Shown here: piece by piece, positions 30,391 to 37,702 of the stretch
How positions within the stretch are numbered: position 1 is the first letter of the stretch
Layout of the letters: each line of letters opens with the position of its first letter
DNA from: Devosia sp.
GTDB taxonomy: Bacteria; Pseudomonadota; Alphaproteobacteria; Rhizobiales; Devosiaceae
Assembly: GCA_017794705.1 (NCBI GenBank)
Contig: CP051235.1
Location: 2,567,001-2,631,000, forward strand
Length of the DNA: 64,000 nt
Direction of reading: 5' to 3'
Notes under the pieces: generated by a model
The model's input: only the letters and a program-made list of their open reading frames with translations
The model's database searches: none
Told to the model about the DNA's origin: nothing
Translations under genes and position numbers: made by a program

Positions 30391-30876
30391 CTATTCCGTC
30401 CATTCAAGTTCCCAGCCCGCATTGACGCCGGTGATTTCGCCCCGGCCATGGCACATGCCGCCGAGGCCGCCTGTCGAATAGTACAGTCCGGGGCCGAGAT
30501 CGCGCACGAGCAGCATGCGATCTGAGCGATCTCCGTCACCGTCCGAGCAACGATAGATCACATCGTTGAGATACATGGTGAAGGCCCACGGGCTGGTATT
30601 TTCAACACGCCATTCTGCGTCGCCTCCGTATGGGGCGACAAAGTCGATGTAGCGAATGGAGATCTTCAGTGCGCCCTGCGGGTGCTGATAGAATGTGTAC
30701 CAGTCGGTCCAGTCAGACTGGACGTGGAACTGGGCAGCAGCGCTGCCGGACAAAAGACACGCGGCCATTGCTCCGGCAAGAAACGGGGTGACGGGCTTCA
30801 ATCCGGTCTTTGCCCGGGCGGAGGCCAGAAGACATTTGAGCGTGGACCGGAGCCCACGCCTCGGCGCTAGCTGCAT
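30391..30876 (-). CDS. secreted hypothetical protein, 161 aa
   Basis: No family recognised. A long basic N-region is followed by a hydrophobic core and SGSAAAQFHVQ, a good signal-peptidase site near residue 49. The mature part is about 112 aa, rich in Trp, Tyr and Gly, with two cysteines (YRCSDGDGD and GGMCHGRGE) that may form a disulphide. Its ATG overlaps the end of the upstream small secreted gene by 10 bp, so the pair is translationally coupled. Probably a periplasmic or extracellular protein. Confidence 0.7.
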   Translation of the reverse strand: MQLAPRRGLRSTLKCLLASARAKTGLKPVTPFLAGAMAACLLSGSAAAQFHVQSDWTDWYTFYQHPQGALKISIRYIDFVAPYGGDAEWRVENTSPWAFTMYLNDVIYRCSDGDGDRSDRMLLVRDLGPGLYYSTGGLGGMCHGRGEITGVNAGWELEWTE

Positions 30877-31166
30877 GAGAATTCAACAGTGCCTGTGCAC
30901 CAGTATCCGTTGACACCGAAGGACTGGCCCTCATAGCAATCCACGCTTTGGCTATTGATGAAGGCGTCTGAACCCCAGGTCCTGCAATAATGCCGGGCAG
31001 TTGACTCAGCATTGTACACGGCAGTGTCCACCGCGAGATCGTGATTGATGGCGTGATAGGGTTCGCCGGTCGCTACTTCCGCATACGCGGGGGTGACCAA
31101 CAGGCATGCGCCGACTAGAACTGCGGCGGACAGATGCGCCAGTTGCGTTTTGATATTGATGCTCAC
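30867..31166 (-). CDS. small secreted cysteine-containing protein, 99 aa
   Basis: Starts at the GTG at 31166 with GAGAG upstream. The frame is open to 31259 but that part overlaps the divergent promoter region. The signal peptide ends at VTPAYAEV (about residue 29). The mature part of about 70 aa has four cysteines (HYCRTW, VDCYEG, YWCTGT and FSCS), consistent with two disulphides. No family recognised. It is the first gene of a two-gene unit of secreted proteins, divergent from a LuxR-type regulator. Confidence 0.7.
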   Translation of the reverse strand: MSINIKTQLAHLSAAVLVGACLLVTPAYAEVATGEPYHAINHDLAVDTAVYNAESTARHYCRTWGSDAFINSQSVDCYEGQSFGVNGYWCTGTVEFSCS

Positions 31167-31211
31167 TTTCGATCTCTCCCTCGCGCGGACGCTTTGACGT
31201 AAACGGGTGCC

Positions 31212-31223
31212 AGTCAATTGACT
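31212..31223. promoter_or_regulatory. 12-bp palindrome between the secreted-protein pair and luxR
   Basis: AGTCAATTGACT is a perfect palindrome in the 126-bp divergent region. It is shorter than a classical lux box but is the only clear dyad there, hence a candidate operator for the LuxR protein. Confidence 0.35.
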
Positions 31224-31292
31224 CCACTCTGAATATGTTTCGATATGTCGCGGGAACAATTGGCCAAATCCTGCCAGTTGACGGAGCGGCGC

Positions 31293-32027
31293 GTGAACAA
31301 GAACCTGATCGACTTTGCCGCTTCCCTGGCCCGCGCGCCGAACACCGCTTCGGCCGCTGTGCTGCTTGAGGCCCAGCTAAGGGAACTGGGCGTTGAACGG
31401 TTCAATTACGCGCTGATCCCGCGCAACGCGGATGGATCGGTGGACGGGCTGATCTCGGTCGACACGTTCGATGAAGAGTGGATGCGGTTTTACACCGAGC
31501 ACGAACTGTTCAAGGGCGATCTGGCGGCTACGCACTGCCTGAGTGGCGGGCCTCCCCTGAAATTTGCCGAGATGTACCGCGCCATCGATCAGGGTGCGGC
31601 GGATGGACAATACAAGCGGACGGCGGACCTGACCCGGGATTTCGGGTTTCGCAATGGCGTGGCCATCCCGATATCAACGCGCCGGCAGGTGGCCTCTGCA
31701 ATCAGCATCGAATTGACGCGTGATTTCAGCGAAGGCGAGTACCTTGATTGCTACGCCGCGCATGAACGCGACATTCGCCTCGTTGCCGAAGTATTTCACG
31801 CGCACATGGACCAGGGAGCGCTGGCCGCCGAACATTACGGCGTTACGCCCCGGGAAACCGAAGTGCTGCAGTGGCTTGCCGACGGGCTGATCGCCAAGCA
31901 GATCGCGCACCGGATCGGCACAAGTGTTCACACCGTCAACAAGCACATTGCCAATGCCAAGCAACGCCTCAATGCCGCAACCACCACGCAGGCGGTCGCC
32001 CGCGCGATTGCGCTGAACCTGATCTAG
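31293..32027 (+). CDS. LuxR-family solo regulator with autoinducer-binding-like domain
   Basis: 244 aa from a GTG at 31293 with GGAG six bases upstream; an ATG at 31245 in frame has no ribosome site. Residues about 15-165 resemble the acyl-homoserine-lactone-binding fold, and 180-244 form a GerE/LuxR HTH (YGVTPRETEVLQWLADGLIAKQIAHRIGTSVHTVNKHI). Of the six conserved ligand-pocket residues, W, Y and D are visible in EEWMRFYTEHELFKGDLA, but the Pro after Asp is Leu and the later FPW-type Trp is missing. No luxI-type synthase is near, so it may sense another molecule. Confidence 0.85.
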   Translation: MNKNLIDFAASLARAPNTASAAVLLEAQLRELGVERFNYALIPRNADGSVDGLISVDTFDEEWMRFYTEHELFKGDLAATHCLSGGPPLKFAEMYRAIDQGAADGQYKRTADLTRDFGFRNGVAIPISTRRQVASAISIELTRDFSEGEYLDCYAAHERDIRLVAEVFHAHMDQGALAAEHYGVTPRETEVLQWLADGLIAKQIAHRIGTSVHTVNKHIANAKQRLNAATTTQAVARAIALNLI

Positions 32028-32035
32028 TCCCGCCT

Positions 32036-32830
32036 CTAGCCGTCCCGCATGATCGCCATTGCGGCGGCGTGCAGTTCGGGGGTGGCGGCAGCGATGATGT
32101 CGCCGCCCTTGTCGGGGGCATCGCCATTGAAGGTGGTCACCACACCGCCCGCCTCGCGGATGATCGGCACGAGGGCGGCGATGTCGTAAATGTTGAGGCG
32201 CGGTTCGACGACGAGATCAACATGGCCGGCGGCCAACAGGCAATAGGCATAGCAGTCACAGCCATAGCGGGGCAGCATGACCGCCTGTTCAAGCGCGTTG
32301 AACTTGTCGCGCTGGAGTCCCTGAAACAATTGCGGTGTGGTGGTGAATAGGCGGGCCTGATCGAGGCTTTGAACCGAACTGGTGCGGAGTGCTGTGGTGA
32401 TACCGTCTCGCTGGTAGACGCTCTTGCCGGGCAGGCCGATGAAGGTTTCGCCGATGAAGGGCTGGCTCATCAGCCCGGCGAACAGCTCGCCCTCGTGCGC
32501 GACCCCGATCAGCGTGCCCCAGACGGGCAGGCCGGAGATGAATGCGCGGGTGCCGTCAATCGGGTCGATGATCCAGGAATAGGCGCTGTCGCTGTGCTTG
32601 TCGGCATGTTCCTCACCGATGATGGCGTGGCCGGGAAAGGCGTCTGCGATGACGGCGCGGATGGCGTGTTCGGCGTTCCGGTCGGCCTCGGTGACCGGGT
32701 CGAAGTCATGGGACTTCTTGTTGTGCACCGCCGTGCCGGATCGAAACAGGGGCAGGGTGACTTCCGCCGCCGCCGCCGAAGCGCGCCGCAAGGTGGAAGA
32801 AATGTCCAAGATATCCACATCCAATTGCAT
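32036..32830 (-). CDS. hisN: histidinol-phosphatase of the inositol-monophosphatase family
   Basis: 264 aa from the ATG at 32830; the frame continues to a TTG at 32872. Mg-dependent phosphatase with the family motifs DPVTEADRNAE, IIGEEHADKH, WIIDPIDGTRAFISG and the C-terminal LNIYDIAALVPIIREAGG. The RAFISGLPVWGTLIG loop and overall length match the HisN (histidinol-phosphate phosphatase) branch rather than SuhB; I rate that subfamily call as probable. It is followed by no his genes. An mmgR/suhB-like small RNA lies upstream on the opposite strand. Confidence 0.85.
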   Translation of the reverse strand: MQLDVDILDISSTLRRASAAAAEVTLPLFRSGTAVHNKKSHDFDPVTEADRNAEHAIRAVIADAFPGHAIIGEEHADKHSDSAYSWIIDPIDGTRAFISGLPVWGTLIGVAHEGELFAGLMSQPFIGETFIGLPGKSVYQRDGITTALRTSSVQSLDQARLFTTTPQLFQGLQRDKFNALEQAVMLPRYGCDCYAYCLLAAGHVDLVVEPRLNIYDIAALVPIIREAGGVVTTFNGDAPDKGGDIIAAATPELHAAAMAIMRDG

Positions 32831-33045
32831 TTTGCGGCCATTTCCCCGTGTTTTGACAATTGTCTCCGGCAATCAACAACTTGCCCGAGATTTATTGTCC
32901 GACTGCATGCGGCAGGTGATTCTTTTTTGCAACAGATCATGCCGATAAAGCCGGTCTTTTGCCCCGCAGGCCTTGCCTGTTAGCGCGAACAGGCTCACCA
33001 GCGCAATTGCATGATGAGTGTGTGGCGGACAGTTTGCGACGCCAT

Positions 33046-33123
33046 ATGCGGCGGTGATGTTATCGATCATCCGCCGTGCATGTTTCCTCCCTTGACTGGG
33101 CCGCCTTGAGCGGCCCTTTTTTT
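33046..33123 (+). ncRNA. mmgR/suhB-like trans-acting small RNA (candidate)
   Basis: A strong rho-independent terminator (GGGCCGC-cttga-GCGGCCC plus seven T, 33098-33123) stands on the plus strand with no plus-strand gene before it. Upstream are a 5' stem-loop (about 33046-33081, ATGC/GCAT base and GGCGG/CCGCC stem) and an unpaired UUUCCUCCCUUG linker, an anti-Shine-Dalgarno motif. This architecture matches the alphaproteobacterial mmgR (suhB motif, alpha-r8) RNA. The location next to an inositol-monophosphatase-family gene also fits. The 5' end is estimated from the base of the first stem. The remaining 215 bp back to hisN hold nothing I recognise. Confidence 0.72.
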
Positions 33124-33150
33124 GATATGTCGGGAGGATGGCGGCGCGCC

Positions 33151-34104
33151 CTACTCGGCGGCCTCGGCGCGGTCCGCGCCAGTGGACAGATCGAGTTGCA
33201 TCAGCGCGCCGATGAAGCGGGTGACCAGTTGCTGCATCTGCTCGAAATCGCCGGATTTGGCCCGGGTGACCTCGTTCATATAGAGGTGGCGGCTGATCTC
33301 GATTTGCAGCGTGTGGATACCGAAATCGGGCTTGCCATAGGTGCGGGTGATGAAGCCCCCCGCATAGGGTCTGTTACGGGCAACCTTCAGGCCGGCGCCG
33401 GCGAACAGGTTCTCAGCCAGGTCGGTGACCGCCGAGGAACAGGTGGTGCCGAACCGGTCGCCGAGCACGATGTCGGGCGCTGACTGGTTGGCGCCGGGGC
33501 TCAGCTGGGGCATGGAATGGCAATCGACCAGCAAGGCGCAGCCGAAGCGGCCGGCGGTCTCCGACAGGAGTTTCTGCAGGGTCTGGTGATAGGGGCGGTA
33601 GATGCCCTCGATGCGCATTTTCGCATCGGACAGGGCGAGACGTTCGCGGTAGATCGGCTTGTTCTCGGCGACCAGCCGCGCCAGCGTACCGAGACCGGCA
33701 GCGACGCGCGGCGAACGGGTGTTGTAGATCTGCGGCAGCGGTTCGGAAAACATCGCCGGATCGAGCTCGTAGGGCTCGCGGTTGACGTCGAGATAGGCGC
33801 GCGGGAAGTGCGCCCTCAGCATCAAGGCGCCCATGTGCGGGGCGCGGCCGAACAATTCGTCGACAAAGGCATCCTCGGACTGGCGGATCGAGGTGCGGTC
33901 GAGCCGCGTCATCTTGAGGAAACGTTCGGGATAGTCGGCGCCGGAATGGGCGGAGTTGAACACCAGGGGCGCAACCTGCCGCTGCGGGCGGATGGTCTCG
34001 AAGGCCGGTCGTTGCGCGAAGTCGGACTGCAATCCGCTATCCTGTGGCAAAGTGTGATTTCCCTCTTGTTCGCAAATGTGCCTTGCGATGGTATTTTTGT
34101 CCAT
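33151..34104 (-). CDS. N-formylglutamate amidohydrolase family protein
   Basis: 317 aa. Zn-dependent FGase family, which hydrolyses N-formylglutamate (last step of one histidine-degradation route) or related N-formyl compounds. Motifs are VFNSAHSGADYPERFL, the SEDAFVDELF acidic block, LDVNREPYELDP, LLVDCHSMP with metal-binding His, and LQIEISRHLYMNE. A TTG at codon 25 with AGGA upstream is an alternative start that would remove an atypical N-terminal extension. No hut genes are adjacent. Divergent from cpdR with 69 bp between the starts. Confidence 0.88.
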   Translation of the reverse strand: MDKNTIARHICEQEGNHTLPQDSGLQSDFAQRPAFETIRPQRQVAPLVFNSAHSGADYPERFLKMTRLDRTSIRQSEDAFVDELFGRAPHMGALMLRAHFPRAYLDVNREPYELDPAMFSEPLPQIYNTRSPRVAAGLGTLARLVAENKPIYRERLALSDAKMRIEGIYRPYHQTLQKLLSETAGRFGCALLVDCHSMPQLSPGANQSAPDIVLGDRFGTTCSSAVTDLAENLFAGAGLKVARNRPYAGGFITRTYGKPDFGIHTLQIEISRHLYMNEVTRAKSGDFEQMQQLVTRFIGALMQLDLSTGADRAEAAE

Positions 34105-34173
34105 ATAGTTGGTAGCTTAACTCCAACCCCAGAGCTGCCGGGCAATGTCGGCAAGATTGAGGACCGGACGAAG

Positions 34174-34533
34174 ATGAAACGCATCCTGTTGGCGGAAGAC
34201 GACGCGGACATGCGCCAGTTCCTGACGCGGGCGCTCAAGAACGCCGGTTATGACGTGATCTCGTTCGACAACGGGAAATCCGCCTACGAGCGGCTGCGCG
34301 AGGAGCCGTTTTCGCTTCTGCTCAGTGACATTGTGATGCCGGAAATGGACGGGATCGAACTGGCGCGGCGTGCCACCGAACTCGACCCGGATCTCAAGGT
34401 GATGTTCATCACGGGATTTGCCGCCGTGGCACTCAATCCGGACAGCGAGGCACCCCGCGACGCCTCGGTGCTGTCCAAGCCTTTCCACCTCAAGGATCTG
34501 GTCAACGAGGTCGAGCGGCTGCTGGCGGCCTGA
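34174..34533 (+). CDS. cpdR: single-domain response regulator CpdR
   Basis: 119 aa receiver-only protein. When unphosphorylated it localises ClpXP and primes degradation of cell-cycle proteins such as CtrA; the CckA-ChpT relay phosphorylates it. The acidic pocket is Glu8/Asp9/Asp10 (LAEDDADM), the phosphoacceptor Asp52 is in LLLSDIVMPEMDG, and Lys102 is in LSKPFHL. The sequence is almost colinear with known CpdR over its full length, including MFITGFAAVALNPD. The frame is open far upstream, but only this part is real coding sequence, with a GA-rich ribosome region before ATG 34174. Confidence 0.95.
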   Translation: MKRILLAEDDADMRQFLTRALKNAGYDVISFDNGKSAYERLREEPFSLLLSDIVMPEMDGIELARRATELDPDLKVMFITGFAAVALNPDSEAPRDASVLSKPFHLKDLVNEVERLLAA

Positions 34534-34623
34534 ATTTCACGCAATCCAGTCTTGACCAGAGCGGCGATTTCGTGGTCTATCGCCGCCGGACGGCAGACTG
34601 TTTGCGGCCTGCCGGCGGACGAT

Positions 34624-34698
34624 GGGCGTATAGCTCAGCGGGAGAGCACTACATTGACATTGTAGGGGTCACTGGTTCAATCCCAGTTACGCCCACCA
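34624..34698 (+). tRNA. tRNA-Val (anticodon GAC)
   Basis: 75 nt including encoded CCA. The acceptor arms GGGCGTA/TACGCCC pair fully, the D-arm is TAGCTCAGCGGGAGAGCAC, the anticodon stem CTACA/TGTAG encloses TTGACAT (anticodon GAC at 34656-34658), and the T-arm GGTTCAATCC is canonical. Confidence 0.96.
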
Positions 34699-34732
34699 TC
34701 TCCGCTTCCAACCCCTGATCTTGACGGGGAAC

Positions 34733-34807
34733 GGGTGTGTAGCTCAGCGGGAGAGCACTGCCTTCACACGGCAGGGGTCACAGGTTCAATCCCTGTCACA
34801 CCCACCA
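34733..34807 (+). tRNA. tRNA-Val (anticodon CAC)
   Basis: 75 nt including encoded CCA. The acceptor arms are GGGTGTG/CACACCC, the anticodon stem CTGCC/GGCAG encloses TTCACAC (CAC at 34765-34767), and the T-arm GGTTCAATCC is canonical. It lies 34 nt after the first tRNA-Val and shares its D-arm; the two are probably one transcript. The 3' end borders the accessory stretch. Confidence 0.96.
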
Positions 34808-35421
34808 TTATTTTCAATGACTTGGCGCAATGCACCCCCGTTCGTATGGAACGTGTATGGAAAACGTCGGTTGTCACAACGGTCCGTCCCTATACGCTCA
34901 CGTCGCTACAATCGCGAGTTCGGAGAGGCTGCTCCACATACTCGTGTTGTGAGGGGTTTCTTTCGCGTGCGCGCCCGGCCACCGCTATCAACACTATTGC
35001 GATTGCGGAGTTGAACGTGACGACTGGCCGCTCTGTTGCGGTCATGATTTTGGCTATCACAAGGCTCTCGGGCCGGATGACACTTCCGCTGCACATGAGT
35101 TCAATCTGGGTTCATTTGTGTCAGGGATGACGAGTGGAGAGTCTGTGAAGAAGCCGCGACATGAGACTTGGAGATTCTAGTCGAACAGGTCATCGTGACC
35201 TACCTTATTTGCCGCTCGACCAAGCCGGCATTCTACTCATGTTCCCGACACTTTGCTGGAGTCAATGCCATAAGGGCAGGACCCTCGATGTCCAAGTTGC
35301 CTCTGTGAGTTGGGGTGCACTTTGATGTAGGCGTGCGTTTCTGGGTACCCTTCAAGGTCTGGACATTCTCCCCCGCCACACTTGCGTTGCGGGTGGGTCC
35401 GCAATTGCCTAATCTTGTGCA
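34808..35421. other. unassigned 614 bp between tRNA-Val and the Sel1 gene
   Basis: Nothing supportable as a gene. Base composition is visibly less GC-rich than either flank, and open frames here lack family character, ribosome sites and consistent third-position GC. No integrase remnant or direct repeat of the tRNA 3' end was recognised. It may be decayed or horizontally acquired DNA inserted behind the tRNA. Confidence 0.5.
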
Positions 35422-36285
35422 ATGCGATGTCACACTAGGGCTGCCATCTGTTCGATCTTCTTGGTCTTGGGACCAATTGCCGTTTCTGGTTGTTCGTCCG
35501 TTGGAGAAGCTGAAGCGTCTGTCACGTGCGACCAATTCTCCAATCTTGAAGACGACTGGCTACAAAGGGCTGAAGATGGTGATCGCTTGTTTCAATACGA
35601 TCTCGGCTTCTGCTACGAAAAGCTTTTTGAGTACGACAAGGCAGCAGAATGGTATCTACCTTCCGCTGAAGGAGGCTTGCGCGAAGCTCAATACAGACTC
35701 GGCCTGTTCTATTTCGACGGTCGATCGGTACCGCAAAACAGCGATTTGGCGCTTTTTTGGTGGAACAAGTCGGCTAATCAGGGCTTGGCCCAGGCTCAGT
35801 ATATGCTGGGATATTACTATCAGCACTATGCTGGCGCTACCGAACCTAATTTGTTCTTGGCCGAAAGGCATTACAGGCGGGCAGCGGATCAAGACTTTGT
35901 CATGGCGGTTGGTGCTTTGGGTGGCCTCTACGCCAGAGGAGAAGGGTTCTTTGCGAGCTATGATGAGGCAATGCGTCTGCTGCAGCCGCTTGCCGATGGT
36001 GGTAACAGCAGGTCGCAGTTTTTGGTCGGAAACATGTACGCGCGGGGTCTTGGAGTCCCGAAGGATTTTGAGACCGCCTACATGTGGCTAAATCTCGCGG
36101 CGGCAGGTGGCCAAGAAGATGCTGCGACTCTGAGAGACGAAATTGAGGAGTCAATGACAAACGATCAACTGATGCGGGCCCAAGAGCAATCCCGCCAATG
36201 GCAGGCCAAACCGGCTTTGTTGGATCATCATTGCCTCCAAACATCCACGACACTCCACTTTGCCTGGGCTGACTGCGACAAGTAG
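35422..36285 (+). CDS. Sel1-repeat lipoprotein
   Basis: 287 aa. A signal peptide ends in a plausible lipobox (IAVSGC, Cys24), giving a lipid-anchored protein. About five Sel1-like TPR-type repeats follow from residue 45 to 250, for example FYFDGRSVPQNSDLALFWWN and GNMYARGLGVPKDFETAYMW. Such solenoids mediate protein-protein contacts. Codon usage and GC are lower than in the chromosome around it, supporting recent transfer. The start ATG has no strong ribosome site. Partner proteins are not identifiable. Confidence 0.8.
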   Translation: MRCHTRAAICSIFLVLGPIAVSGCSSVGEAEASVTCDQFSNLEDDWLQRAEDGDRLFQYDLGFCYEKLFEYDKAAEWYLPSAEGGLREAQYRLGLFYFDGRSVPQNSDLALFWWNKSANQGLAQAQYMLGYYYQHYAGATEPNLFLAERHYRRAADQDFVMAVGALGGLYARGEGFFASYDEAMRLLQPLADGGNSRSQFLVGNMYARGLGVPKDFETAYMWLNLAAAGGQEDAATLRDEIEESMTNDQLMRAQEQSRQWQAKPALLDHHCLQTSTTLHFAWADCDK

Positions 36286-36355
36286 AACGGGTGTGTGGCG
36301 ACGGCCAATCTTTCGTCTTTTGCAGGAGAGGGTTCCGCCGATGATGCTGAGAAGG

Positions 36356-36967
36356 CTATTGGAGAGTATTTGGGCGAAGTCGTTGAGTATGGTCCCAATT
36401 ACGACGGGAAAGAGTTTCCAGACCTTTCCGTTCGAGGGTGACGACAATTGGCAGGCAATTGGGGTCAAACCCTCCCGACCTCAATAGCCGTCGCATGCTG
36501 AACGAATGCGGTTCATCCTTGTTGTCAAACTCAAGTTGAAATACTCCATTTGCATGAGCGACCTTCTTTTCAGGACCCGGCCGCTCGCCGAAGATCTCCA
36601 CCTCTGGGTGCCATTCTAGCGATGCGGCGATTATGCCAATCGAATACATCTCAACGGTGTACTCCGCGTCGGGTGACCACCACCGTGGCTTGGATGTGCG
36701 AAGCCAAAGTTCGACATCGCCAGCGGTTGTCGATCCCTGCCAGTTGCGGCATAGAGCGATCGTATTTTTTTCATTAAGTCTGACAATTTGCAGTACGCAA
36801 CGATCGCCGTTTTGTTTTAGGTTCGTAACGATGGCAATCGAGTCTTCAAGTGACTTTGGCCATTTCACGTCGACATTGTATCGAAAGCCGTAGTCTGGTC
36901 CTGGTGGCCGTTTGAGCGCCGCGATGATGCTAGAGATCCGATGCATGGAGTCTCCGATCAGACTCAT
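36356..36967 (-). CDS. hypothetical protein, 203 aa
   Basis: No family recognised. Soluble, mixed alpha/beta character, Trp-rich middle (LCRNWQGSTTAGDVELWLRT, then KPRWWSPDAEY). No signal peptide or membrane span. AGGA lies about 9 bp before ATG 36967. It is probably the last of three minus-strand genes in the accessory stretch, with 77 bp after the preceding 76 aa gene. Base composition is lower in GC than the host chromosome. Confidence 0.65.
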   Translation of the reverse strand: MSLIGDSMHRISSIIAALKRPPGPDYGFRYNVDVKWPKSLEDSIAIVTNLKQNGDRCVLQIVRLNEKNTIALCRNWQGSTTAGDVELWLRTSKPRWWSPDAEYTVEMYSIGIIAASLEWHPEVEIFGERPGPEKKVAHANGVFQLEFDNKDEPHSFSMRRLLRSGGFDPNCLPIVVTLERKGLETLSRRNWDHTQRLRPNTLQ

Positions 36968-37044
36968 CCGTCACTTCCTACTCGCTAGTTGACGATGCCG
37001 ACATTTGCCTGACCAGTGTTGCCGACTAGATCGGCGGAGCGTTT

Positions 37045-37275
37045 CTAGCCTTCGGTCCGACCGGCATTCTCTGCAATTCCTTTGATCATAATCTGCACGC
37101 GGTTTTCCGGACTTGGGTCGCCAAGTTCTGATGGAAAATGCGTCACATCTTCAACCCTTCCGAAGTCAAAAACGTATTCACCAACTCTGGGCACCGCCTC
37201 AAAGCGGCGGTCAACTCCGATTGGATTGCCCTGCTCGAGCTCATCGATGACTACAATGTGGCAGGTGACGGACAT
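37045..37275 (-). CDS. hypothetical protein, 76 aa
   Basis: Small soluble acidic protein with a beta-rich pattern (SVTCHIVVIDEL, VGEYVFDFGRVEDV, RVQIMIKGIAE). GGAG five bases before the ATG supports the start. It begins 18 bp after the stop of the 60 aa membrane protein, so the two are likely one unit. No family recognised. Confidence 0.6.
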   Translation of the reverse strand: MSVTCHIVVIDELEQGNPIGVDRRFEAVPRVGEYVFDFGRVEDVTHFPSELGDPSPENRVQIMIKGIAENAGRTEG

Positions 37276-37293
37276 TCCGGCTCCAATGCTCTG

Positions 37294-37476
37294 CTAGCCA
37301 ACGAAAAGCTGGAACGGATCGGGCCAACCAAGCCAATTGTAAAGGCCCATCGCCTTCATCATGGGAGCCACCACTGTCACAAAAAATGATATTCCCACCA
37401 TCCACTGCAAGCTGGAGAGCATTTTCTGCGTATTTCGGTGCCAAGCAACTAGGTTCTCGTATTCATCGCGATCCAT
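37294..37476 (-). CDS. small membrane protein, 60 aa
   Basis: Polar N-terminus (MDRDEYENLVAWHRNTQK) followed by a hydrophobic stretch (LQWMVGISFFVTVVAPMMKA) long enough for one membrane span, and a short tail. GAGG lies eight bases before the ATG. First of three minus-strand genes in the accessory stretch. No family recognised; the single-span, charged-head layout resembles many small phage or island proteins but that is only an impression. Confidence 0.55.
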   Translation of the reverse strand: MDRDEYENLVAWHRNTQKMLSSLQWMVGISFFVTVVAPMMKAMGLYNWLGWPDPFQLFVG

Positions 37477-37644
37477 TTGAAACGCCTCTTGTTGACTGGT
37501 TCAGCTTTGATTGTGCCGCATGTCAAACTTTTGCGCTACCGCCTGGGCCCATCTTCTATTCTAGGATCGCTAGTTTTGGATGCGCACCAGCCGTTGTTCA
37601 GGGTCGACGCGTTGCGCGCCACGCAAGTTTGCATTTCCCTCACT

Positions 37645-37670
37645 AAAAAGAGGCCGGGCTTTCGCCCGAC
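37645..37670 (-). terminator. terminator of the acidic secreted protein gene
   Basis: GCCGGGC-tttc-GCCCGAC stem with one G-T pair; on the minus strand it is followed by CTC and a T run. It lies 33 bp past the stop of the gene at 37703-38533. Confidence 0.8.
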
Positions 37671-37702
37671 CCCTTGTCACTCAGCTTTCGCCTGTGGCGC
37701 TG

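Noticed and set aside
34735-35130. Open frame overlapping the second tRNA-Val
   Set aside because: It begins inside the tRNA and has neither a ribosome site nor family character. I treat the region as non-coding.
35315-36091. Alternative plus-strand frame over the Sel1 gene
   Set aside because: The overlapping frame encodes clear Sel1 repeats and a lipoprotein signal; this one has no coherent features.
34805-37640. Attachment-site repeat of the tRNA-Val 3' end bounding the accessory stretch
   Set aside because: I looked for a copy of the T-arm/acceptor sequence around 37.4-37.7 kb and saw none by eye, so no att site is annotated.
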